Assembly: GCF_000631985.1 (NCBI RefSeq) | Contig: NZ_JFYN01000042.1 | Span: forward strand, 1-64,000 | DNA: 64,000 nt | Reading direction: 5' to 3' | Source: Pseudomonas sp. RIT288 | GTDB lineage: Bacteria > Pseudomonadota > Gammaproteobacteria > Pseudomonadales > Pseudomonadaceae | Part shown: in pieces, positions 35,156 to 42,325 of the stretch | How positions within the stretch are numbered: the stretch's first letter is position 1 | How the letters are laid out: the number at the start of each line of letters is the position of its first letter | Translations under genes and position numbers: made by a program | The notes under the pieces: model-generated | Seen by the model: only the letters and a program-made list of their open reading frames with translations | Databases searched by the model: none | What the model was told of the DNA's origin: nothing

Positions 35156-36366
35156 AACCCCATCTGCTGCGGCTGCGGCCGGTCACGCAGTTGCTGATAG
35201 AGCATGTGGCTGGTGACTTCGGCCTGTTGCGGGTGGTAGTCGCTGGTGATGATGAACGGCTTGGCCTTGGCCAGCACACAGCGCATGCGTGCCACGTCTT
35301 CGTAGCGGATGCGCCGTTGCTGGCGCAATTGCACCAGACGTTCGGTAGTGCGCAGGCCGATGCCGGGGATGCGTGCGATCAGCGACGGCTCGGCGCGGTT
35401 CAGGTCCAGCGGAAACACTTCGCGATTCTGCAGCGCCCAGGCCAGCTTCGGATCGATATCCAGCGCCAGATTACCCGGGCCCTTGAGCAGCTCATCGGCG
35501 CTGTAGCCGTAACTGCGCAAGAGGAAGTCGGCCTGATACAAACGGTGCTCGCGCATCAGCGGTGGCGCGGCCAATGGCACGCTTTTCGGGCTGTCGGGGA
35601 TCGGGCTGAAGGCCGAATAGTAGACGCGCCGCAAGCGGTAGTTGCCATACAGCGACTGAGCGCTGTGCAGGATCGTGCTGTCGTCGGTGTCGTCGGCGCC
35701 GACGATCATTTGCGTACTTTGCCCGGCGGGGGCGAATTTCGCCGAACGCGGTTCGTTGAGCACCGTTTGCACGCCGGTGTAGATGGTGTTCATCGCTTGC
35801 TTGATCGAACCGATCTGTTTCTCCGGGGCCAGGGTTTGCAGGCTGGCGTCGGTGGGCAGTTCGATATTGACGCTGAGGCGATCGGCGTAGCGCCCGGCCT
35901 CCTCGATCAATGCCGGATCGGCCTCGGGAATGGTCTTGAGGTGGATGTAGCCGCGAAACTCGTGCTGTTCGCGCAACAGCTTTGCCACGCGCACCAGTTG
36001 TTCCATGGTGTAGTCCGCCGAGCGGATGATCCCCGAACTGAGAAACAGCCCGCTGACGCAGTTGCGCCGGTAGAAATCCAGGGTCAGCGTCACCACTTCC
36101 TCGGGGGTGAAGCGTGCACGCGGCACATCGCTGGAGCGGCGGTTGACGCAATATTGGCAGTCGTAGAGACAGAAATTGGTCAGGAGGATCTTCAGCAGCG
36201 ACACGCAACGGCCGTCCGGCGTGTAGCTGTGGCAGATGCCCATGCCATCGGTCGAGCCCAACCCGCTCTTGCCCTCGGAGCTGCGCTTGGGTGCACCGCT
36301 GCTGGCGCAGGAGGCGTCGTACTTGGCGGCGTCGGCGAGAATGCTGAGCTTGTCGATGATTTGCAT
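35146..36366 (-). CDS. Putative DNA modification/repair radical SAM protein
   Basis: Radical SAM enzyme of 406 residues. The iron-sulfur motif is CLYDCQYC (C-x3-C-x2-C) near residue 67, after KILLTNF. A TIM-barrel follows (FLSSGIIRSADYTMEQLVRVAKLL). The C-terminal helix-hairpin-helix ARIPGIGLRTTERLVQLRQQ is a DNA-binding type, which underlies the family name. It is the first gene of a two-gene operon with the DUF4130 protein. Substrate and product are not known. Confidence 0.85.
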   Translation of the reverse strand: MQIIDKLSILADAAKYDASCASSGAPKRSSEGKSGLGSTDGMGICHSYTPDGRCVSLLKILLTNFCLYDCQYCVNRRSSDVPRARFTPEEVVTLTLDFYRRNCVSGLFLSSGIIRSADYTMEQLVRVAKLLREQHEFRGYIHLKTIPEADPALIEEAGRYADRLSVNIELPTDASLQTLAPEKQIGSIKQAMNTIYTGVQTVLNEPRSAKFAPAGQSTQMIVGADDTDDSTILHSAQSLYGNYRLRRVYYSAFSPIPDSPKSVPLAAPPLMREHRLYQADFLLRSYGYSADELLKGPGNLALDIDPKLAWALQNREVFPLDLNRAEPSLIARIPGIGLRTTERLVQLRQQRRIRYEDVARMRCVLAKAKPFIITSDYHPQQAEVTSHMLYQQLRDRPQPQQMGLWG

Positions 36367-36434
36367 GGCGAAGACTCGGTACTGGTTATGCGTACAGTAT
36401 CGAGTCTATTGGATTGGCACAAGGTGCAAAACCG

Positions 36435-36532
36435 GATCAAAAGATCGCAGCCTGGGATTGGGCAGGGTCGAGAATTATCGGGTGTCCGCCATTACTGTAG
36501 GAGCTGCCGCAGGCTGCGATCTTTTGATCTTC
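36435..36532. repeat. Degenerate REPIN, family B, overlapping a gene end
   Basis: One arm (36438-36455) is cut short after gatcgcagcctg and the other (36496-36532) is complete. The complete arm is inside the last codons of the ArsR gene at 36475-37233. Confidence 0.75.
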
Positions 36533-37233
36533 GCGTCTAACGGCAACTCAACCCCGAACCGCGACCCGATCTCTCGGCGCCCCAGCGCCGATAATCCCAA
36601 CGCCCGACTGTCCAGATCCTGCGTCACCCACTTGCGTTTCAGCGCCATCTGCAACAACGCCGCGCCCAACGAACCGCCCAGATGCGGCCGACGCATGCTC
36701 CAGTCCAGGCACGGGCAGGCGAACTTGCGGCGCAAGCTGATCAAGTCCTGCACCTCAATCCCCAAACCCACGAACAGCGCCTCGCCACTCTCGCTCAAGC
36801 GGTAAGCGCGCTCGTCAGTTTCCACCAGCCACCCCGCCTCGAGCAAACGGTCGTGCAGTAACACCGCCAGCGTGCCGGCCATGTGGTCATAGCAGGTGCG
36901 GGCGAATTGCAGGCGATCCGGGGTGTGCGGCTTGAAGCTCGGCGCGGCTTTCTGGCCGATCACCATCAACGCTTCCAGCGCCTGCGCCACCCGTTGATCG
37001 GCGAGGCTGTAATAACGATGGCGGCCCTGCACGTGCAGGCGCACCAGCGACAGATCCTTGAGTTTGGCCAGGTGTGCACTGGCGGTGGAGGCGCTGACTT
37101 CCGCCACGGCCGCTAATTCAGTGCTGGTGCGGGCGTGGCCGTCCATCAGCGAACAGAGGATTTTCGTGCGTGCCGGTTCGGCAATGGCGGCCGCCACCTG
37201 CGAAACGCCAATGTCTTGATGTTCTGCGTGCAT
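36475..37233 (-). CDS. ArsR-family winged-helix regulator with REP-encoded C-terminus
   Basis: Regulator of 252 residues. The N-terminal winged helix is at about 10-90 (IAEPARTKILCSLMDGHARTSTELAAVAEVSASTASAHLAKL, then HVQGRHRYYSLAD). A second domain carries FACPCLDWSMRRPHLGGSLGAALL, whose Cys pair may bind metal or sense redox. GGAG lies seven bases before the ATG at 37233. The last 20 or so residues (KIKRSQPAAAPTVMADTR) come from a REP sequence, so the native end has been replaced or extended. It is divergent from the P450 gene 78 bases away and probably controls it. Confidence 0.85.
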   Translation of the reverse strand: MHAEHQDIGVSQVAAAIAEPARTKILCSLMDGHARTSTELAAVAEVSASTASAHLAKLKDLSLVRLHVQGRHRYYSLADQRVAQALEALMVIGQKAAPSFKPHTPDRLQFARTCYDHMAGTLAVLLHDRLLEAGWLVETDERAYRLSESGEALFVGLGIEVQDLISLRRKFACPCLDWSMRRPHLGGSLGAALLQMALKRKWVTQDLDSRALGLSALGRREIGSRFGVELPLDAKIKRSQPAAAPTVMADTR

Positions 37234-37311
37234 ATTTCGCTCCCCGACGAATCGTCGTCGCTGCGAACTGAAGATACTCGCATCACTTTCCCGACGACAA
37301 GGCTGTGAACC

Positions 37312-38415
37312 ATGGACCCGATCATCGCTGCGACGCATGCCGATCCCTACCCCTACTACGCCAAATTGCGCGCCGAGGGCGGACTGACCTTTGATCACGG
37401 ATTGAAATTGTGGGTCGCCAGCAGCGCCCGAGCGGTATGTGCGGTGCTGGTGCATGCCGATTGTCGGGTGCGACCGCCGCAGGAACCGGTGCCCAAGGCG
37501 ATTGCCTCGGGGATGGCCGGCAAGGTGTTCGGGCAGTTGATGCGGATGAACGATGGCGAGCGCCAGCGCTGCCCGCGTACGGCTATCGAGCCGTCACTGC
37601 AGTTGATAGATGACGAGCAAGTACGCGCACTGGTGGCCGCGCGTCTGATTACGGCGGACGCCGACGGCCTATATAAGGCGATGTTACGCGGCCCGGTGTG
37701 CGTGGTCGCGGCGTTGCTCGGCTTCACCCCGGCGCAAGGCCGGACGATCAGTGAGCTGACCGCGGATTTCGTCGCCTGCCTGTCGCCGCTGAGCAATGAC
37801 CTGCAACTGGCGGCGGCGCATGCGGCGGCGGAGCAATTGCGTGGTTATTTCATCGAGTTGCTGGCTGAAGCTGATAGCAAGTTGCTCACGGCCATCAAGC
37901 AGCGTTTTGCAGGTGAGGCAGAAATGCTGATCGCCAACCTGATCGGCCTCTGTTCGCAGACGTTTGAAGCGACTGCCGGACTGATCGGCAATGCACTGAT
38001 CGCGCTGCAACGTCAGCCCGAGTTGCGTGATGCCTCAGTGGACGCACTGCTGGCCGAGGTTCAGCGCTTTGATCCGCCGGTGCAGAACACCCGGCGTTTT
38101 GTCGCGCAGACTTGCGAGATAGATGGTGTGCGGCTCGAGGCTGGCGAGGTGATTCTGGTGCTGCTGGCCTCGGCCAACCGCGATCCATTATTGAATGAAG
38201 AGCCTGAGCGGTTTCTGCTGGATCGTCCTGACCGGCGCAGTTTCAGCTTTGGCAGCGGCCGGCATCAGTGTCCGGGACAAGCGATGGCGCTGAGCATCGC
38301 CGCCGCGACTGTCAGAGAAATCCTTGATCAGGGTGTGAATCTGCAACAACTGACGTGGCATTACCGCCCGTCCCTCAATGGGCGGATCCCGCTGTTCAGC
38401 GCGCTACAGCCTTAG
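37312..38415 (+). CDS. Cytochrome P450, short and divergent
   Basis: Heme monooxygenase-type protein of 367 residues. The heme motif FSFGSGRHQCPGQAMA contains the ligand C320; the K-helix E-x-x-R is in AEVQRFDPPVQNTRRF. The I-helix reads GLCSQTFEATAGLIGNAL and lacks the common A-G-x-D/E-T-T order. At 367 residues it is about 30-40 shorter than most bacterial P450s, chiefly at the N-terminus. Redox partners are absent nearby. The gene overlaps the convergent dmeF by four bases. Confidence 0.85.
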   Translation: MDPIIAATHADPYPYYAKLRAEGGLTFDHGLKLWVASSARAVCAVLVHADCRVRPPQEPVPKAIASGMAGKVFGQLMRMNDGERQRCPRTAIEPSLQLIDDEQVRALVAARLITADADGLYKAMLRGPVCVVAALLGFTPAQGRTISELTADFVACLSPLSNDLQLAAAHAAAEQLRGYFIELLAEADSKLLTAIKQRFAGEAEMLIANLIGLCSQTFEATAGLIGNALIALQRQPELRDASVDALLAEVQRFDPPVQNTRRFVAQTCEIDGVRLEAGEVILVLLASANRDPLLNEEPERFLLDRPDRRSFSFGSGRHQCPGQAMALSIAAATVREILDQGVNLQQLTWHYRPSLNGRIPLFSALQP

Positions 38416-39350
38416 GCGCTGCGCAGTTCGATGGTCAGGTGCGACAGCTCATGCACCGGCGCCAGCCGCTCGCGGATCGCCTCGGCAGTGACGCCGGCGG
38501 CGGCCACCACACTGACAATCGCCGCCCGCGCCTGCGGGCCGACCTGCCAGACATGCAGATCGCTGATGCGCACATCATCCGAAGTTTCCAGCAACTCGCG
38601 GATCTCCGCCGCCACCGGCTCATCGGTGGTGTCGAGCAGAACCGCAGCGCTGTCGCGCATCAGGTTATAGGCCCACTTCGCGATGACAATCGAGCCGACA
38701 ATACCCATCGCCGGGTCCAGCCATACCCAACCGAGATAGCGCCCGGCCAGCAACGCGGCAATCGCCAGCACCGAGGTCAGGGCATCGGCCAGTACATGGA
38801 CGTAGGCCGAGCGCAGGTTGTTGTCGTGATGGTGATGATGATCATGGCCGTGGTCGTGCTGATGGCCGTGGTCATGGCCGTGATGGCCCATCAGCAGGAA
38901 GGCGCTGAGGACGTTCACGCCCAGCCCGACAATTGCAATCACGGTCGCTTCGCCGAACGCCACGGTGGTCGGTTCGAACAGACGAAAAATCGACTCGCCG
39001 GCAATGCCCAGCGACACCAGCCCCAGCACCATGGCTGAAGCAAAACCGGCCAGATCGCCAACCTTGCCGGTGCCGAAACTGTAGCGGCGGTTGTTGGCGT
39101 TGCGCCGGGCGAAACCGTAGGCCGCTGCGGCAATGCCCAAGGCGCCGGCATGCGTTGCCATGTGGAAACCGTCGGCCAGCAAAGCCATGGAGCCGGTGAG
39201 GTAGCCGGCGGCGATCTCGCCGATCATCATCACCAACGTCAGCACCACCACCCACAAGGTGCGGCGGGCGTTATCGTCGTGAGACGCGCCGAGAAACTGG
39301 TGATCATGGCTGAAACGTTCAGCGCTTGGGGTCAGGCTCATGATGCGCAT
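38412..39350 (-). CDS. dmeF: CDF-family Co(II)/Ni(II) efflux transporter DmeF
   Basis: Cation diffusion facilitator of 312 residues with six predicted segments. It opens with SHDHQFLGASHDDNARRTLWVV, as DmeF proteins do. The metal site is in ADGFHMATHAG, and between helices IV and V there is a loop of about 20 residues dominated by His and Asp. The C-terminal cytoplasmic domain includes RISDLHVWQVGPQARAAIVSVV. The start is three bases after dmeR, so the pair is one operon. Confidence 0.9.
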   Translation of the reverse strand: MRIMSLTPSAERFSHDHQFLGASHDDNARRTLWVVVLTLVMMIGEIAAGYLTGSMALLADGFHMATHAGALGIAAAAYGFARRNANNRRYSFGTGKVGDLAGFASAMVLGLVSLGIAGESIFRLFEPTTVAFGEATVIAIVGLGVNVLSAFLLMGHHGHDHGHQHDHGHDHHHHHDNNLRSAYVHVLADALTSVLAIAALLAGRYLGWVWLDPAMGIVGSIVIAKWAYNLMRDSAAVLLDTTDEPVAAEIRELLETSDDVRISDLHVWQVGPQARAAIVSVVAAAGVTAEAIRERLAPVHELSHLTIELRSA

Positions 39351-39353
39351 GCT

Positions 39354-39629
39354 CTATTTGGAATAACGACGGATGGCTTGCAACAGATCTTCGGCGCCCT
39401 GGGCGCGCTGTTCGTCAGTCAGGTCGGGATGCGCCACGTGCTCACGGGTATGGGCCTCGATGAACTGCTCCATCAACCCGTTGACCGCCCCGCGAATCGC
39501 CGCTACCAGGTGCAAGGTCTTGGCGCAATCGGCCTCGCCCTCCAGCGCTTTCTCGACGGCCTGTACCTGGCCGGCAATGCGTCGTACACGGTTGAGCAGC
39601 TCGTCTTTATGTTCATGAATGTGCGACAT
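39354..39629 (-). CDS. dmeR: CsoR/RcnR-family metal-sensing repressor DmeR
   Basis: All-helical repressor of 91 residues beginning MSHIHEHKDELLNRVRRIAGQVQAVEKALE. The metal ligands expected for RcnR-like sensors are present: an N-terminal H-x-H, Cys in GEADCAKTLHLVAAIRG, and a His two helices on. It sits directly ahead of dmeF. The promoter-proximal G-tract at 39631-39652 looks like its own binding site, giving Co/Ni-relieved autoregulation. Confidence 0.88.
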   Translation of the reverse strand: MSHIHEHKDELLNRVRRIAGQVQAVEKALEGEADCAKTLHLVAAIRGAVNGLMEQFIEAHTREHVAHPDLTDEQRAQGAEDLLQAIRRYSK

Positions 39630-39630
39630 A

Positions 39631-39652
39631 CCTATACCCCCTACCCCTATAT
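39631..39652 (-). promoter_or_regulatory. G-tract operator candidate for DmeR
   Basis: On the minus strand the sequence reads ATATAGGGGTAGGGGGTATA just before the dmeR ATG. RcnR/CsoR-type operators have a G- or C-tract flanked by AT-rich ends, as here. It overlaps the ribosome binding region, so binding could stop both transcription and translation. Confidence 0.55.
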
Positions 39653-39742
39653 GGCGCGCATAGTCGCCGATGGCCTGGGCAATCGCAAGCACGGTGAGCT
39701 TTCAGGAGATGAACGGAATTTTGAAAACGACCTCAAGCCCTG

Positions 39743-39830
39743 TGTAGGAGTGAGCCTGCTCGCGATAGCGATATGTCTGATCACATAAATGTTGAATGTG
39801 CCGCCCTCATCGCGAGCAGGCTCACTCCTG
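39743..39830. repeat. REPIN, family A
   Basis: Inverted family A units with a 35-base centre that has drifted (ccgccctcatcgcgagcag on one arm). Confidence 0.8.
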
Positions 39831-39966
39831 CATCAGTTTGGTGGTGTTGCTTGCTCTGCGCCTGACACAAATCCCTGTGAGAACAAGAGGCTGATGACGA
39901 TGGCGGTCTGAAAAACGCAGCATCGCCCTCGACAACCTAGAGCCCCCGACCAGAAATTGAAAAGCG

Positions 39967-40057
39967 TCCCTGTGGCGAGGGGATCCATGGATCGCGAAGC
40001 GATGCCCCAAAAAGGCCTGCTGCGCAGTCCATCGGGGATAACTCCCCTCACCACAGG
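39967..40057. repeat. Third REP-like inverted repeat (tgtggcgagggg type)
   Basis: Arms ccctgtggcgagggga and tcccctcaccacagg are near-complementary with about 60 bases between. This is a repeat family unlike A and B. The rest of the gap from 39831 to 40092 has no gene I can support. Confidence 0.65.
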
Positions 40058-40092
40058 TTGCCTGGAAATTGATTGATCGGCGGTTACCCGCC

Positions 40093-40440
40093 TCAATCCT
40101 CCCGCGTCAAAACCTCCAACAACTCAATCTCAAACACCAGATTCGAATGCGGCGCAATCTTGCCCATGGTTCGCTCGCCATAGCCCAGGTGCGCCGGCAC
40201 CAGCAGTTTGCGCTTGCCGCCGACCTGCATGCCCATCAGCCCCTGATCCCAGCCCTTGATCACCCGCCCCGTGCCAATCACGCACTGAAAAGGTTTGCCT
40301 CGGCTGTAGGAAGAGTCGAACTCGCTGCCGTCTTCCAGCCAACCAGTGTAGTGGGTGGTGATCAGTGCGCCTTTGACGGCAGCCTTGCCCTCGCCCACCT
40401 GAAGATCGATTACCTGCAGTTCATCATTCATGGCATTCAC
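40093..40440 (-). CDS. FKBP-type peptidyl-prolyl cis-trans isomerase
   Basis: Minimal FKBP domain of 115 residues without a signal peptide, so cytoplasmic. The core reads ALITTHYTGWLEDGSEFDSSYSRGKPFQCVIGTGRVIKGWDQGLMGMQVGGKRKLLVPAHLGYG with the usual active-site aromatic residues. Two near ATGs (40440 and 40431) could start it. It acts as a general folding helper. Confidence 0.92.
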   Translation of the reverse strand: MNAMNDELQVIDLQVGEGKAAVKGALITTHYTGWLEDGSEFDSSYSRGKPFQCVIGTGRVIKGWDQGLMGMQVGGKRKLLVPAHLGYGERTMGKIAPHSNLVFEIELLEVLTRED

Positions 40441-40594
40441 TCTATTGTTCAGCTGGCGGCCGTTTTCCCAGAATTGCCGGTGATTGGCAACCCGCAGGCG
40501 CAGATCGATGCTGTATCGGAAGTGAGTGATGAAGAATTAACATAGCCATCCGCCATTACTTCACGGATCAATACGTCATGCTGGCAGCTCCTGA

Positions 40595-41671
40595 ATGACT
40601 CACCTCTGGATCAGCCTTGTTATTGGCGTTGTCCTGTTTGCCGTGATTGTCGTACTGGTTTTGCGCGCGCGCGATTTGCGCCGGCAGTTGGCCGAATGCC
40701 GCGAGCTGCTGACCCGCGCCGCCGACCGCCAGAACATCCACCAGGACGGCGACGCCGAGCGTTTCAAACGCAGCCAGTACTTTGCGCGGATCGGCACCTG
40801 GGATTGGGAAGTCGACACCGATCGACTGTATTGGTCAGACGCGATCTACGGCATGTTCGGGTTCAAGATCGGCGAGATCACGCCGTCTTATGCGCTGTTC
40901 TGCTCCTGCGTGCACCCGGACGACCGCGTCAGAGTGCGCGACGGTGAATTGCGTTGCCTGGAGACCGGTGAAAACCACGACGAGGAATACCGCGTGGTCT
41001 GGCCCGACGGCACGATTCGCTGGCTGCGGGAAACCGGCAATGTGGTGCGCAACGACCACGACACGGTCATCAAGATGATGGGCGTGGTGCGCGACATCAC
41101 CGAAGAAAAAGCCTCGGCCAGTTACCTCCAGCACCTCGCCCACTTCGACCCGCTGACTGGCCTGCCCAATCGTCTGGTGCTCGAAGAGCGTTTATCCGAA
41201 GCACTGGAACAGGCGCGCCGCAGCCTGACCCGAGTGGCACTGGTGTTTATCGATCTCAACGGTTTCAAGGCCATCAACGACCACTACGGCCATGCCGCCG
41301 GCGACCGCGTGCTGATCACCACCGCGACTCGTCTGAAACGCATCCTGCGCGCCACGGACACCGTCGCGCGGATTGGCGGTGACGAATTCGTGGTGATCCT
41401 GCAAGGCCTGGCCCCGAGCCTCAACCTGCAGGACGAAGCCCGCAGCGTCTGTCAGAAGATTTTCATCGAACTGTCGCCGCCGATCAGCATCGGCAACGAC
41501 CAGCGCCATATCGGCACCAGCCTTGGGGTGGCAGTGTTTCCGGACCATGCGCCGACCATGGATCGGCTGCTGCACATTGCCGATCTGGCGATGTATGAGG
41601 CCAAGCGCAGCGGGAATAACCAGTATCGGTTGGGGGGTGGGCAGGTATTGAGCCGTAGTCGGGTGGAGTGA
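40595..41671 (+). CDS. Membrane-anchored PAS-GGDEF diguanylate cyclase
   Basis: Protein of 358 residues making cyclic di-GMP. One N-terminal membrane segment (WISLVIGVVLFAVIVVLVL), a PAS/PAC module at about 60-175 (ARIGTWDWEVDTDRLYWSDAIYGMFGF; EYRVVWPDGTIRWLRETG), and a GGDEF domain with intact GGDEF at 261-265 (ARIGGDEFVVIL). RATD five residues ahead of GGDEF is a canonical RxxD inhibitory site, so product feedback is expected. No EAL domain. It ends two bases from a convergent gene of the unusual island. Confidence 0.92.
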   Translation: MTHLWISLVIGVVLFAVIVVLVLRARDLRRQLAECRELLTRAADRQNIHQDGDAERFKRSQYFARIGTWDWEVDTDRLYWSDAIYGMFGFKIGEITPSYALFCSCVHPDDRVRVRDGELRCLETGENHDEEYRVVWPDGTIRWLRETGNVVRNDHDTVIKMMGVVRDITEEKASASYLQHLAHFDPLTGLPNRLVLEERLSEALEQARRSLTRVALVFIDLNGFKAINDHYGHAAGDRVLITTATRLKRILRATDTVARIGGDEFVVILQGLAPSLNLQDEARSVCQKIFIELSPPISIGNDQRHIGTSLGVAVFPDHAPTMDRLLHIADLAMYEAKRSGNNQYRLGGGQVLSRSRVE

Positions 41672-41673
41672 AA

Positions 41674-42162
41674 TCAGGATTCAGGCTTGCCGATCACAAC
41701 CCCGTTGAAGGTATGTGTGCAGCAGGTACAGGCAGGCGTCATGTCTTCAGCTCTTAGCTCAGGATTAACGATTTGCAAACGTTTATGCTCATCGATATAC
41801 AAACTGCTGTAGCGACTCGATTCCCCTACTCCCACGATATCCCGGCGCTCGTGTTCATGCCGTGCAACCAACCAGAACACTGGTTCCGGCCGATTCAACC
41901 GAGAAACTGCCTCACTGTAAATCTCATCCCAGTTACCTCCGACGCGAGATAACAGAAAGCGAAATAATGGCGTGTAATCGTAGCCGTGATGCTTGATCCC
42001 ATGCATCGAACCCCGCGCCGCCTCGCTACGCCTCTCGGCCTTGGTATTACGCTCATACCGATAGTGGCTGCCCGGACTGTTGCGCCAGACGTTGTGGGCA
42101 GTGGTATTTACTTTGCGATAAAGCGGGTTCTTTTCCAACGATTGCTCCTGACATCCAGTCAT
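41674..42162 (-). CDS. Hypothetical protein with C-x-C-C-x-H motif, divergent from a putative nuclease
   Basis: Predicted 162-residue soluble protein. The N-terminal third is basic and polar; the conserved-looking part is HHGYDYTPLFRFLLSRVG, NWDEIYSEAVSRLNRPEPVFWLVARHEHERRD and SSLYIDEHKRLQIVNPEL. It ends with C145, C147, C148 and H150 in CTCCTHTFNG, a possible zinc site. I chose the ATG at 42162 (GAAGGG eight bases upstream); the frame to 42336 would run into the opposite gene. No known family is claimed. It shares a 163-base control region with the nuclease-like gene and may be its partner or regulator. Confidence 0.65.
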   Translation of the reverse strand: MTGCQEQSLEKNPLYRKVNTTAHNVWRNSPGSHYRYERNTKAERRSEAARGSMHGIKHHGYDYTPLFRFLLSRVGGNWDEIYSEAVSRLNRPEPVFWLVARHEHERRDIVGVGESSRYSSLYIDEHKRLQIVNPELRAEDMTPACTCCTHTFNGVVIGKPES

Positions 42163-42244
42163 TCGAAACGCCCTTCGCGTTTTACCCGAATGGCGTGCGA
42201 TTGCAAGCAGCCGTGGTGACCGAAGGTTGTGTGGATGCTGCTGA

Positions 42245-42260
42245 ATAAACACGTGTTTAT
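42245..42260. promoter_or_regulatory. Perfect 16-base palindrome between divergent island genes
   Basis: The sequence ATAAACACGTGTTTAT is fully self-complementary. It lies 82 bases from one start and 65 from the other. A single dimeric regulator bound here could control both genes. TTGACC and TATAAC occur just after it but only 12 bases apart, so I do not call a standard promoter. Confidence 0.55.
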
Positions 42261-42325
42261 GGAATTGACCTTCGAATCTTCGTATAACGTCAAGACCGAA
42301 AAGGCCCGTGACAAGGATTCGCACC

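Noticed and set aside
42265..42288. TTGACC and TATAAC as a sigma-70 promoter for the nuclease-like gene
   Set aside because: The spacing is only 12 bases against the usual 16-18.
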